The notes beneath the pieces were generated by a model. That model worked only from the letters and a program-made list of their open reading frames with translations. It had not been told where the DNA came from and did no database searches. Source: Mycobacterium interjectum (GTDB lineage: Bacteria; Actinomycetota; Actinomycetes; Mycobacteriales; Mycobacteriaceae). From it: a stretch of DNA of 64,000 bases. Within the stretch, counting starts at the first letter, position 1. Each line of letters opens with the position of its first letter. A program made the position numbers and the translations under genes. The stretch lies in contig NZ_LT546237.1 in assembly GCF_900078675.2 (NCBI RefSeq), positions 2,609,146 to 2,673,145 of the forward strand, in the 5' to 3' direction. Shown one piece after another: positions 41,482-49,169 of this stretch.

Positions 41482-42720
41482 TCAATCCCACACCACGTCC
41501 AGGCGCGGCGGCGAACGGAACAGCGTGCCGCTGACATAGGGCGGCGGGGCGTCGGGGTCGAGCCGCAACCCCGGCAATTCGTCGAACAGCGCGTTGAAGA
41601 ACTTGGTGCTCTCCAACCGGGCCAAGTGCATCCCCAGGCACAAGTGGGCACCGTGGCCGAACCCGATGTGCGGCTTGCGCTCCCGGAAGATGTTGAAGGT
41701 CTCGGGGTCCGCCCAGCGCGTCTCGTCATGGTTGGCACTGCCGAGGTTCACCATCATCGTCGAACCTTTCGGAAGGTGCAGCCCGAAGAATTCGGTATCG
41801 GTGCTGACCTCTCGGATGAAATTCAGCAGCGGCGTCTCCCACCGGATGCCTTCCTCGATCGCTTGCGGCAACAGACTGCGGTCGGCACGCACCGCGTCGA
41901 GCTGATCGGGGTGGGTCAACAGAGCCAACGCGAGGCTCGCCGTCGATCGCGACGTGGTCTCCGCTCCAGCGGGCAGCAGATTGCGCATGAACCCGTAGAT
42001 CTGCTCGTCTGACATTTTGACGCCGTCGATCTCGGCCTGCGACAGGATGGTCACCATATCGTCCTTCGGCGACTTGCGCCGGTCGGCCAGCACGCCGATG
42101 AAATACTCTTTCATCTCTGCCGACGCCTTCATCGCGGTCTCCATGTCGGCGCGAAAGCCCAACAGGTCGATGGCCAGCCGATGGAACTGGCCGATATCGG
42201 ACTCCGGCAACCCGAGAAGGGCCGCGATGATCCGCACCGGGATCGGCATGAACACCGCTTGGACCAAATCGACACGCTTGCCATCGCGGAACTTCGCGAT
42301 CGTGCGATCCACCAGGGGCCCGACGAGTTCGGTGTCCCAACGTTTCATCGACGACCTGGCGAACGCGAATTCGTGCAACCTGCGGTAGGTGGCGTGTTCG
42401 GGCTCCTGCATCTCCAGGATCGTCGGACCCTGCAACGGTCGCACCATGTCCTCGTAGATCCGGGTGCTGAACGTGATGTTGTCGGTGAAAACCGCCTTGA
42501 CGGCGTCGAAGGAGTAGGCCGTGAACGTCTTCTTGCCGTCGGGTCCCTCGCAGGGAACCCCCATTTCCGGCCAGCCCGGGTGAACGGGCGCCTTTTGGCG
42601 TAACTCGCGCAGCAGCGGATAGGGGGTCGCGTCGCCGTCGGCGCCCATCCCGACGTTGAACTTCTCCTGCGCCTCGCGGATGCGCTGCTCGATGTCGTCA
42701 GTAACCGTCGGATCAGGCAC
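41482..42720 (-). CDS. Cytochrome P450
   Basis: 412 residues from a GTG at 42720. Longer frames would run into the paired operators, and GAGG sits 6 bases before this GTG. Heme loop 'FGHGAHLCLGMHLARLE' with Cys361, I-helix 'LLPAGAETTSRS', E-x-x-R in 'IEEGIRW'. Not closely like the other three P450s here. Probably starts a three-step oxidation with the DapB-like dehydrogenase and the MFE-2-type SDR behind it. Control by the 19-bp palindromes is very likely. Confidence 0.9.
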   Translation of the reverse strand: MPDPTVTDDIEQRIREAQEKFNVGMGADGDATPYPLLRELRQKAPVHPGWPEMGVPCEGPDGKKTFTAYSFDAVKAVFTDNITFSTRIYEDMVRPLQGPTILEMQEPEHATYRRLHEFAFARSSMKRWDTELVGPLVDRTIAKFRDGKRVDLVQAVFMPIPVRIIAALLGLPESDIGQFHRLAIDLLGFRADMETAMKASAEMKEYFIGVLADRRKSPKDDMVTILSQAEIDGVKMSDEQIYGFMRNLLPAGAETTSRSTASLALALLTHPDQLDAVRADRSLLPQAIEEGIRWETPLLNFIREVSTDTEFFGLHLPKGSTMMVNLGSANHDETRWADPETFNIFRERKPHIGFGHGAHLCLGMHLARLESTKFFNALFDELPGLRLDPDAPPPYVSGTLFRSPPRLDVVWD

Positions 42721-42742
42721 CTGCCACCTCACAAGCTCCACC

Positions 42743-42761
42743 AACCTACATGCTGTCGGTT
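42743..42761. promoter_or_regulatory. Imperfect 19-bp operator copy beside the perfect one
   Basis: AACCTACATGCTGTCGGTT matches the perfect palindrome at 42765 except in its right arm. Centres of the two are 22 bp apart, two helical turns, as expected for cooperative binding of two TetR dimers. Confidence 0.65.
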
Positions 42762-42764
42762 GCA

Positions 42765-42783
42765 AACCTACATGATGTAGGTT
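42765..42783. promoter_or_regulatory. Perfect 19-bp palindrome, probable TetR operator
   Basis: AACCTACATGATGTAGGTT: 9-bp perfect arms around one base, in the 115-base gap between the divergent P450 (42720) and DapB-like gene (42836). A related 19-mer lies at 46316 before the TetR gene, pointing to that protein as the binder. Confidence 0.75.
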
Positions 42784-42835
42784 GAAGGAACCAGAAACTC
42801 CGCAACATCACGAAAGCGCAACCTGGAGCGTTTGA

Positions 42836-43909
42836 TTGGTTACCCGAGTCGTGCAATGGGCGACCGGCGCCGTGGGCCGGGCCGCGCTGCGGGAGCTCAT
42901 CGAGAATCCTCGTTATCAGCTGGCGGGCGTGCTGGTGTACGACCCGGCGAAAACGGGTCTCGATGCGGGCGCCCTTTGTGGTCTGCCGCCGACGACCGGC
43001 GTGATCGCGACGGCGGATAAGGACGAGATCGTCGCGCTGGGCGCCGACGTCGTCGTGCACACGGCCAGCAAGGCTCACGTCGTCGAGACAAATGCCGAGG
43101 ACATCTGCCGCCTACTGGCGGCAGGCAGTAGCGTCATCACGACCACGTCGTACAACCACCTACCCACCTACGGTGCAAAGACCGAATCGGCGTTCGTCGA
43201 TGCCTGCCGGCAGGGCGGGTCACGGTTCCACGCCGCAGGCGAGAACCCCGGGTTCATGTTCGAGCGACTCGTCGCCACTGTGACAGGGCTGAGCAAGACG
43301 ATCAACCGCATCGACCTCTACGAGGCCACCGACGTTTCAGCCGTCGACAGCCGACCGATGCTCGTCGACCTGATGGGCATGGGCAGACCGCCGGAAGACG
43401 TCAGCATCGATTCCCCGATCATCAAGAAGCTCGACATGGCCTATCGCCAGGCCCTCAATGCCACGGCCGACGTCCTAGGGATCACCTTGTCGCACATCGA
43501 CATCGCGGTCGACGCCACCACACTGCCCCACGACATCGAGGTCCTTGCCGGCACGATTGGGGCGGGAACGGTTGTTGGGCAACGTTTCTCCTGGGTGGGG
43601 CACTGGTCAGGGCGCGCGCTGCTGGCCATCCACGAGGAGTGGGTGCTCACCCGCGACCTTCCCCAGTGGGGCATGGCGCCGCTGGCGCCCGGTGAGAAGG
43701 CGCCGCTGATCCGGGCCATCATCAAGGGCGAGCCGAGCTTCGAACTTGCGCTCGACGTCGGATCTGAGGGCTCGACGCAACCGGGGCAGCACGCCATGCC
43801 CGGCCATCTGATGATCGCGATGGGTGCGGTTAACGCCATTCCCTATGTGCTTGCCCAACCGCCCGGCATCGTGACCGCACCGGTATTCGGCGCTATCCAG
43901 CTAGCGTGA
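42836..43909 (+). CDS. DapB-like NAD(P)-dependent dehydrogenase (copy 5 of 6)
   Basis: 357 residues from a TTG start (GGAG 7 bases upstream). 'VVQWATGAVGRAALRELI', 'LAGVLVYDPAKTGLDAGALCG', 'FHAAGENPGFMFERL', 'AVNAIPYVLAQPPGI'. It faces the P450-DapB-SDR operon and shares the operator region, so both directions should respond to the same signal. Its end overlaps the convergent binding-protein gene by 9 bases. Confidence 0.83.
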   Translation: MVTRVVQWATGAVGRAALRELIENPRYQLAGVLVYDPAKTGLDAGALCGLPPTTGVIATADKDEIVALGADVVVHTASKAHVVETNAEDICRLLAAGSSVITTTSYNHLPTYGAKTESAFVDACRQGGSRFHAAGENPGFMFERLVATVTGLSKTINRIDLYEATDVSAVDSRPMLVDLMGMGRPPEDVSIDSPIIKKLDMAYRQALNATADVLGITLSHIDIAVDATTLPHDIEVLAGTIGAGTVVGQRFSWVGHWSGRALLAIHEEWVLTRDLPQWGMAPLAPGEKAPLIRAIIKGEPSFELALDVGSEGSTQPGQHAMPGHLMIAMGAVNAIPYVLAQPPGIVTAPVFGAIQLA

Positions 43910-45046
43910 GGCGCGGGTGACCGCGCGGGCAATGTGGTCGCTGGGCGCCGCATGGAAGACGTGCGCACTGCCATCCGGCAGCACCCGTCGGGCCACAAGA
44001 TAGTCGGACCCCATCCAGCCCTGTCGGATGAAACGGCCGAACCGCAAGAACGTTCCGGGAGCGCCGCTGGCCGACGGGACGAGCTTGACCTGCTCCATCC
44101 CGTTCTTCACTCCCTCCCCGGTCAGCGGGCGCGCCGCCGCGAGGCCGCGCACGATCACGGTGGCCGCATCGTGCGACAGCCCAGGCATCGAATGTCCCGG
44201 CCGACGACCGTATCTCGCCTCGAAGCGGTCGAGGAAGGCCTGACCGACGGTGTTGCGCTCGTCGTAGCTGTCCAGGCCGATCCAGCCCGACAGGTGCCGC
44301 CTCCACTCCGCATTGATATGGGCCATTTCGAAGGCCGTCGTCGTGTACCGCGGCGGATCCCACCCGGCGGCCAGCAGCGCATCGGTAAACCCCCACAGCC
44401 CATGCCCGAACCCGACGTGCACCAGCGCGTCGGGTTCGGCTGCGCGCAACGCCGTAGCCGCTTCAGATTTGTCGGCTTCGACTTGCGGAATCGCCACGGT
44501 GGCAACGACCTTCAACCCCGCGGCGTCGTAGGCCCGCTGCGCAAAACCGAGATACTCCTTGCCGATCAGCGACGACTCGTAGGCAATGGCGATCCGCGAC
44601 CGGCCATCGCCGATCATCACCGCGGCCAGCATCACCGGCTCCTCCGGCATCGAGCCGTTGTTCAGCGCGAAGCACCACTCGCCGAGCGCACCTTCCGAAC
44701 CCGAGAGGGTGACGATCGGAACGCGAGCGGTGGCCTCGACGTGGGAACGCAACGGCACCACATTGTCCGATACCCACGGCCCATAGATGGCCAGACAACC
44801 CTCCCCCACGAGCTCGTCGAAGGCCCGCTCGACCGCGAGGTAGGCACCGTTCGGCAAGCCGACCACGTTGCGCGTGACGAGTTCGATCGGCCGATCCAGC
44901 AGCCCGGAGGACAAGGCTTCGTCCATCACCAGCCGCAACGCGTCGACGGTGTCGTCGTCCGTGTCGCCGGTGGTCGGATAGTCATTGAGCAAGCCGACTT
45001 TCAGCGGAGCGACCGAACCGTACGCGCGAACCTCGCCGTCTGCCAT
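43901..45046 (-). CDS. Periplasmic-binding-fold protein without a signal peptide
   Basis: 381 residues of the branched-chain amino acid/amide type-1 binding fold: 'KVGLLNDYPTTGD', 'AIYGPWVSDNVVP', 'RIAIAYESSLIGKEY', 'GLSHDAATVIVRGL'. Normal members are exported and partner an ABC permease. This one starts 'MADGEVRAYGS' with no hydrophobic segment or lipobox, even if an upstream TTG is used, and no permease or ATPase gene is nearby. It may be a cytoplasmic ligand-binding or regulatory protein. Divergent from the DapB-like gene at 45169 across a candidate operator. Confidence 0.78.
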   Translation of the reverse strand: MADGEVRAYGSVAPLKVGLLNDYPTTGDTDDDTVDALRLVMDEALSSGLLDRPIELVTRNVVGLPNGAYLAVERAFDELVGEGCLAIYGPWVSDNVVPLRSHVEATARVPIVTLSGSEGALGEWCFALNNGSMPEEPVMLAAVMIGDGRSRIAIAYESSLIGKEYLGFAQRAYDAAGLKVVATVAIPQVEADKSEAATALRAAEPDALVHVGFGHGLWGFTDALLAAGWDPPRYTTTAFEMAHINAEWRRHLSGWIGLDSYDERNTVGQAFLDRFEARYGRRPGHSMPGLSHDAATVIVRGLAAARPLTGEGVKNGMEQVKLVPSASGAPGTFLRFGRFIRQGWMGSDYLVARRVLPDGSAHVFHAAPSDHIARAVTRASR

Positions 45047-45089
45047 AGCGGCAACATACCGGATGAAGGTTGTTGACTCGCCACCACCC

Positions 45090-45105
45090 GAGAACAATCA
45101 TTTCC
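45090..45105. promoter_or_regulatory. Candidate operator GAGAAC-N4-ATTTCC
   Basis: GAGAACAATCATTTCC, a 6-4-6 site with one clean GAGAAC half and a variant half, in the 122-base divergent gap. A second small inverted repeat, CATTT-N4-AAATG, overlaps it at 45099-45112. Confidence 0.4.
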
Positions 45106-45168
45106 AAAAATGGCATATCCGCCTTTCGTCGTGTTAGCTTCGCGTACGGGCCGCCCAAGGGAGACATG

Positions 45169-46293
45169 ATGACACTTGCATCGCCGCTGGCATCCGGGAC
45201 TCCGGCCGCTGAGAAGCGGTATCGCGTGATCCAGTGGGGCATGGGCAATGTCGGGACGCTGGCGCTGCGGCACTTCGCACACAATCCTCTCTACGAAGTG
45301 GTCGGTGTGCTCTGCAATCGTCCGGAGAAAGTCGGCAGGGACGCGGGCGAGCTCGTCGGGGTGGCGCCGATCGGCGTGCTCGCAACCACCGACAAGTCTG
45401 CCCTGGAGGCCCTCGATGCGGACTGCGTGTTCTACGCCCCGCTGTGGTCGGACATCGACGAGATCTGCCGGCTGCTCCGCGGGGGAAAGAGCGTCGTCGC
45501 CTCGGGTGGCGCCTGGTGGCATCGGACGGAAACCAACAGCGCGGACATCGACAAGATCGAAGCGGCGTGCCAAGACGGCGGTACTTCGTTCCACGGGGGT
45601 GGCATCCACCCTGGCTACGCGGCGGACTTGCTCGTTCTGACGCTGGCGCGGATCGTCGGCAAGACCGATCACATCCACATCTACGAGGCGGTGAACTTCA
45701 ACAAGGACACCCTGAAGTATTTGGACGAGATGGGGTTCGGAAAAACCCCGGCCGAGTTCGCGGAGCGCAATCTCTTCCAAGATGCGTGGTCGTTATTCGC
45801 GCAGTCGCTGACGATGGTCGTCGAAGGGCTCGGCAAAACCGTGGAGAAATTCACGACAAACGTCGAGTTGGGCACGGCCACCCGCGATATCCCCTATGAG
45901 GGAACCCCGGACATGGACATGCCGGGCCTTAGGGGTGTGATCAAGAAGGGCACTGTCGCGTCCCAGCATCACGCCTGGACGGCGTGGGTGGAAGGCAGGC
46001 CGTTCATCACGCTGCACGAGCTCTACGCGTTCGTTGAACACGAGGCCATCCAGCCGAAGCCCGATTGGGAGCCGTACTACCACTACCGCGTGGTGATCGA
46101 GGGCGACCCAGGAACCGAGCTGATCCTGCGGGGCAGCCAGGATGCACGAGATCACGCGAAGCCCGGCTACATCGGCTACGCCTGGACCGCGATGGAACCC
46201 GTGAACTCCATTCCCGCCATCTGCGACGCCCCGCCGGGTTTCAAGTCCCACGCCGAACTTGGACTGATGACCGTTCGCGGGATCGTCCGCTGA
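45169..46293 (+). CDS. DapB-like NAD(P)-dependent dehydrogenase (copy 6 of 6)
   Basis: 374 residues. 'VIQWGMGNVGTLALRHF', 'VGVLCNRPEKVGRDAGELVG', 'FHGGGIHPGYAADLLVL', 'PVNSIPAICDAPPGF'. Two ATGs lie side by side (45166, 45169); the second has GGGAG at the better spacing of 5 bases. Of the six copies it is the most divergent around the central motif. It is followed 56 bases later by the TetR gene but the latter has its own promoter-like region. Confidence 0.82.
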   Translation: MTLASPLASGTPAAEKRYRVIQWGMGNVGTLALRHFAHNPLYEVVGVLCNRPEKVGRDAGELVGVAPIGVLATTDKSALEALDADCVFYAPLWSDIDEICRLLRGGKSVVASGGAWWHRTETNSADIDKIEAACQDGGTSFHGGGIHPGYAADLLVLTLARIVGKTDHIHIYEAVNFNKDTLKYLDEMGFGKTPAEFAERNLFQDAWSLFAQSLTMVVEGLGKTVEKFTTNVELGTATRDIPYEGTPDMDMPGLRGVIKKGTVASQHHAWTAWVEGRPFITLHELYAFVEHEAIQPKPDWEPYYHYRVVIEGDPGTELILRGSQDARDHAKPGYIGYAWTAMEPVNSIPAICDAPPGFKSHAELGLMTVRGIVR

Positions 46294-46315
46294 CAACGGT
46301 CCGCCCCGAGCACTC

Positions 46316-46334
46316 AACATACATGCTGAATGTT
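46316..46334. promoter_or_regulatory. 19-bp operator copy before the TetR gene, with -10 TACGAT
   Basis: AACATACATGCTGAATGTT pairs 7 of 9 arm bases and resembles the operators at 42743 and 42765. TACGAT (46337-46342) follows at once and the ATG at 46350 is 7 bases further, so the gene looks leaderless and autorepressed. Confidence 0.65.
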
Positions 46335-46349
46335 GCTACGATCGTCGGC

Positions 46350-46982
46350 ATGGCGAAGCGCGGTGGGGCTGACGACGAGCGGAGGGCCCGAGGCGAGCGG
46401 ACCCGGCTGGACCTGATCAAAGCGGGTCGTGAACTCTTCGTGGAACATGGATTCTTCAACACGAGCATCAGCGACATCGTGACCAAGTCGGGCGTCGGCA
46501 CTCGGGGCGCGTTCTACCACCATTTCAAGGACAAGGCCGAGCTGTTTCGCGCCGTGTTCGAAGATGTCGAGAACGACCTCACGCTTCGATCCATCGCCGC
46601 TCCCCCGCCGGGGGCGGACCCCTGGGAACGGCTCACAAGAGGGCTGCATGGGTTCCTCGAAGCGGCACAGGAGCCCGCAGTGCAGCGGGTGATACTCGTC
46701 GACGGACCGGTAGTACTCGGCTGGCAGACCCTGCGCGAAATCCAGGAGGGCAACAGCATCGCCCTCATCAATGACGTGGTCCGCGAGGCGATCGCCGAGG
46801 GCATCATCGACGACCAGCCCGTCGGGGAGCTGACCCACATGCTCGTCGCCGCGCTCGAGGAGGCCTCGCTGCTAGTGGCGCATGCCGCGAACCCCACCAG
46901 AGCACGCCGGCGAGCCGCCAAGATCCTCGACCGACTGCTGCTCTCATTTGCCGTCGAGCCCCAAAAAGTCCTGCGGCGGTGA
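46350..46982 (+). CDS. TetR-family repressor, probable owner of the 19-bp palindrome
   Basis: 210 residues. Helix-turn-helix at about 39-58 with 'DIVTKSGVGTRGAFYHHF'; the remainder is a helical ligand-binding domain ('WERLTRGLHGFLEA', 'RARRRAAKILDRLL'). ATG at 46350 is favoured over one 27 bases upstream, which lies inside the operator. No ribosome site, consistent with a leaderless transcript. The operator in its own promoter and the doubled one at 42743-42783 suggest a small regulon of itself, a P450 operon and a DapB-like gene. Confidence 0.9.
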   Translation: MAKRGGADDERRARGERTRLDLIKAGRELFVEHGFFNTSISDIVTKSGVGTRGAFYHHFKDKAELFRAVFEDVENDLTLRSIAAPPPGADPWERLTRGLHGFLEAAQEPAVQRVILVDGPVVLGWQTLREIQEGNSIALINDVVREAIAEGIIDDQPVGELTHMLVAALEEASLLVAHAANPTRARRRAAKILDRLLLSFAVEPQKVLRR

Positions 46983-47020
46983 TCGTTGCTTCTCCTGCGT
47001 GCAAATCAGCGTCGCCGTGC

Positions 47021-47036
47021 GGAAACGAATATTTCC
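47021..47036. promoter_or_regulatory. Candidate operator GGAAAC-N4-ATTTCC
   Basis: GGAAACGAATATTTCC, 5 of 6 arm bases paired, 66 bases upstream of the amidohydrolase operon at 47102. It is a G-G-A-A-A variant of the window-wide motif. Confidence 0.4.
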
Positions 47037-47101
47037 ATAACTCGAAATAGCCCCTCCCCTTTCCTGATAATCTCGCTCTCATCGTCTGTTCAAGGAGACC
47101 C

Positions 47102-48382
47102 ATGCAGCCCGAAGACATGATCCTGGTGAGCGTCGACGACCACCTAGTCGAGCCCCCGAACCTGTTCGAAGGCAGAGTCGCAAGCAAGTACGCCGACCAG
47201 ACGCCGCGAGTCATCCGCAGACCCGACGGCTCGGAGGTTTGGACGTTCAACGGTGCGATCATTCCCAACATCGGCCTCAACGCTGTCGCGGGTCGCCCAC
47301 GCGAGGAGTACGGCGTCGAGCCCACCGCCTTCGACGAGATGCGACCGGGATGCTATGACATCCACGAGCGGATCAAAGACATGGACGCCGGCGGTGTGCT
47401 CGGCTCGATGTGCTTTCCCTCTTTCCCCGGCTTCGCGGGCCGGCTGTTCGCCACCCACACCGACAAGGACCTCGCGCTCGCCGTTACTCAGGCATACAAC
47501 GACTGGCACATCGACGAGTGGTGTGGCACGTACCCGGGGCGCTTCCTGCCGATGGGACTGCCCGTGCTCTGGGATCCGGAATTGTGCGCCAAAGAGATCC
47601 GGCGCAATGCCGATAAAGGCTGCCACTCCGTGACTTTCACCGAGAACCCCGCCACGCTCGGATTCCCGAGCTTCCACGACGAGTACTGGGATCCGATGTG
47701 GCGGGCGCTGTCGGACACCAACACTGTGCTCTCGGTCCACTTGGGGTCCTCAGGCAAGATCACGATGACCGCCGACAACGCGCCAATCGACGTGATGATC
47801 ACCTTGCAGCCGATGAATATCTGCTCCGCCGCCGCCGACCTGTTATGGTCGCGCGTCATCAAAGAGTTCCCCGACGTCCGCTTCGCCCTCTCCGAGGGCG
47901 GCACCGGCTGGATCCCCTACTTCGTCGACCGGCTCGACCGCACCTACGAAATGCATCACCTATGGACCGGCCAGGACTTTGGCGACAAACTGCCCAGTGA
48001 AGTGTTCCGCGAGCGCTTCCTGACCTGCTTCATCGCAGACCCGGTCGGCGTCAAGCTGCGCCATGACATCGGGATCGACAACATCGCCTGGGAATGCGAC
48101 TACCCGCACTCCGATTCGTCATGGCCCGCAGCCGCCGAGGAGCTCGCCCTGGTCATGGCCGGGCTTCCCGACGACGAGATCAACAAAATCACCTATGAGA
48201 ACGCTTGCCGTTGGTATTCGTTCGACCCGTTTGCACACCGCACCCGCGAACAGTGCACAGTCAGCGCCCTGCGCGCCGAAGCCGCTGATCACGACGTCGC
48301 GATCCGCAGCTTCGACCACGGCCGGTTCGAACGCGCTGTGGGCGCGACCCTCGGCTCCGTTAGCGCCAAGCTCGATGTCTGA
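47102..48382 (+). CDS. Metal-dependent amidohydrolase (COG2159-like)
   Basis: 426 residues. 'VDDHLVEPPNLF' (11-22) gives the first metal strand, 'VLSVHLGSSG' the strand-5 His, 'LSEGGTGWIPYF' strand 6, and 'WECDYPHSDSSW' from about 330 the catalytic Asp. A C-terminal extension of about 45 residues after 'CRWYSFDPF' is longer than in the two other amidohydrolases here. ATG with AAGGAGA upstream. Leads a four-gene operon with SDR, aldehyde dehydrogenase and alcohol dehydrogenase; stop overlaps the next start by 8 bases. Confidence 0.87.
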   Translation: MQPEDMILVSVDDHLVEPPNLFEGRVASKYADQTPRVIRRPDGSEVWTFNGAIIPNIGLNAVAGRPREEYGVEPTAFDEMRPGCYDIHERIKDMDAGGVLGSMCFPSFPGFAGRLFATHTDKDLALAVTQAYNDWHIDEWCGTYPGRFLPMGLPVLWDPELCAKEIRRNADKGCHSVTFTENPATLGFPSFHDEYWDPMWRALSDTNTVLSVHLGSSGKITMTADNAPIDVMITLQPMNICSAAADLLWSRVIKEFPDVRFALSEGGTGWIPYFVDRLDRTYEMHHLWTGQDFGDKLPSEVFRERFLTCFIADPVGVKLRHDIGIDNIAWECDYPHSDSSWPAAAEELALVMAGLPDDEINKITYENACRWYSFDPFAHRTREQCTVSALRAEAADHDVAIRSFDHGRFERAVGATLGSVSAKLDV

Positions 48383-49169
48383 CAACGAACAACGTCCGCT
48401 GCGGGTCGCCGTCGTGGGCGCCTCCGCCGGTCTGGGTCGATGCATCGGCATCGGACTCGCCCGGCGGGGCGCGCACGTCGCACTGCTGGCACGTCGATAC
48501 GACAGGCTGGTCGACGCCGCGAAGGAAGCCGGCAACGGCGCCGTGGCCGTCGCCTGCGACGTCACGGTAACCGAGACTTGCCAGCAGGCGATGTCCGAAG
48601 TGGTCGGTGCACTCGGCGGTCTCGACGCGCTGGTGTACACCACCGGTATGGGCGTGTTGGCGCCGCTGCGCGAGGTGACCGCAGAACAGTGGGCGCAGTT
48701 GTTCGCCACCAATGTCACCGGCGCCTCGCTCGTCACGGCAGCCGCCGCGCCGCATCTGGCCGCCGCGGGCGGCTCGGCCGTGTACCTATCGTCGCTGAGT
48801 GCGTCCTACACGACCCCGTGGCCGATGCTCGGAGCCTATGCGGTGACCAAGGGTGCGCTGGACAAGCTCGTCGAGGCCTGGCGCATCGAGCATCCGGAGA
48901 TCGGCTTCACCCGTCTCGCCGTAGGTGACAGCCTCGGCGGCACCGGTGACGCGCAGACCGAGTTCAACAAAGCCTGGGACCCCGACGTTCTGGAATCGGC
49001 CATCAAGTACTGGATGGAGAACAAATACATGCTGGGCGGTCTGGTTGACGTCGAGCATCTGACCGAAGTAGTCAACGCCGTCATCCGTTGCGGCAGCAGC
49101 AGTTTCATCCCTTACCTGACCCTGGCCCCGCGCGCCTCCGACGCAGTGAAGGAACTTCGGCAATGGTGA
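48375..49169 (+). CDS. Short-chain dehydrogenase/reductase
   Basis: 264 residues. 'VVGASAGLGRCIG' loop, 'ALLARR' (NADP-like), Ser at 139-141, Tyr155/Lys159 ('AYAVTKGA'). 'LVYTTGMG' replaces N-N-A-G, and the C-terminus lacks the D-G-G segment, as in the likely paralogue at 36648. ATG at 48375 inside the end of the amidohydrolase; its own end overlaps the aldehyde dehydrogenase start. Confidence 0.85.
   Translation: MSDNEQRPLRVAVVGASAGLGRCIGIGLARRGAHVALLARRYDRLVDAAKEAGNGAVAVACDVTVTETCQQAMSEVVGALGGLDALVYTTGMGVLAPLREVTAEQWAQLFATNVTGASLVTAAAAPHLAAAGGSAVYLSSLSASYTTPWPMLGAYAVTKGALDKLVEAWRIEHPEIGFTRLAVGDSLGGTGDAQTEFNKAWDPDVLESAIKYWMENKYMLGGLVDVEHLTEVVNAVIRCGSSSFIPYLTLAPRASDAVKELRQW

Noticed and set aside
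23773..46293. DapB-like genes as lysine-biosynthesis dihydrodipicolinate reductases
   Set aside because: They are about 100 residues too long, lack the DapB C-terminal catalytic pattern, and are multi-copy among catabolic genes.
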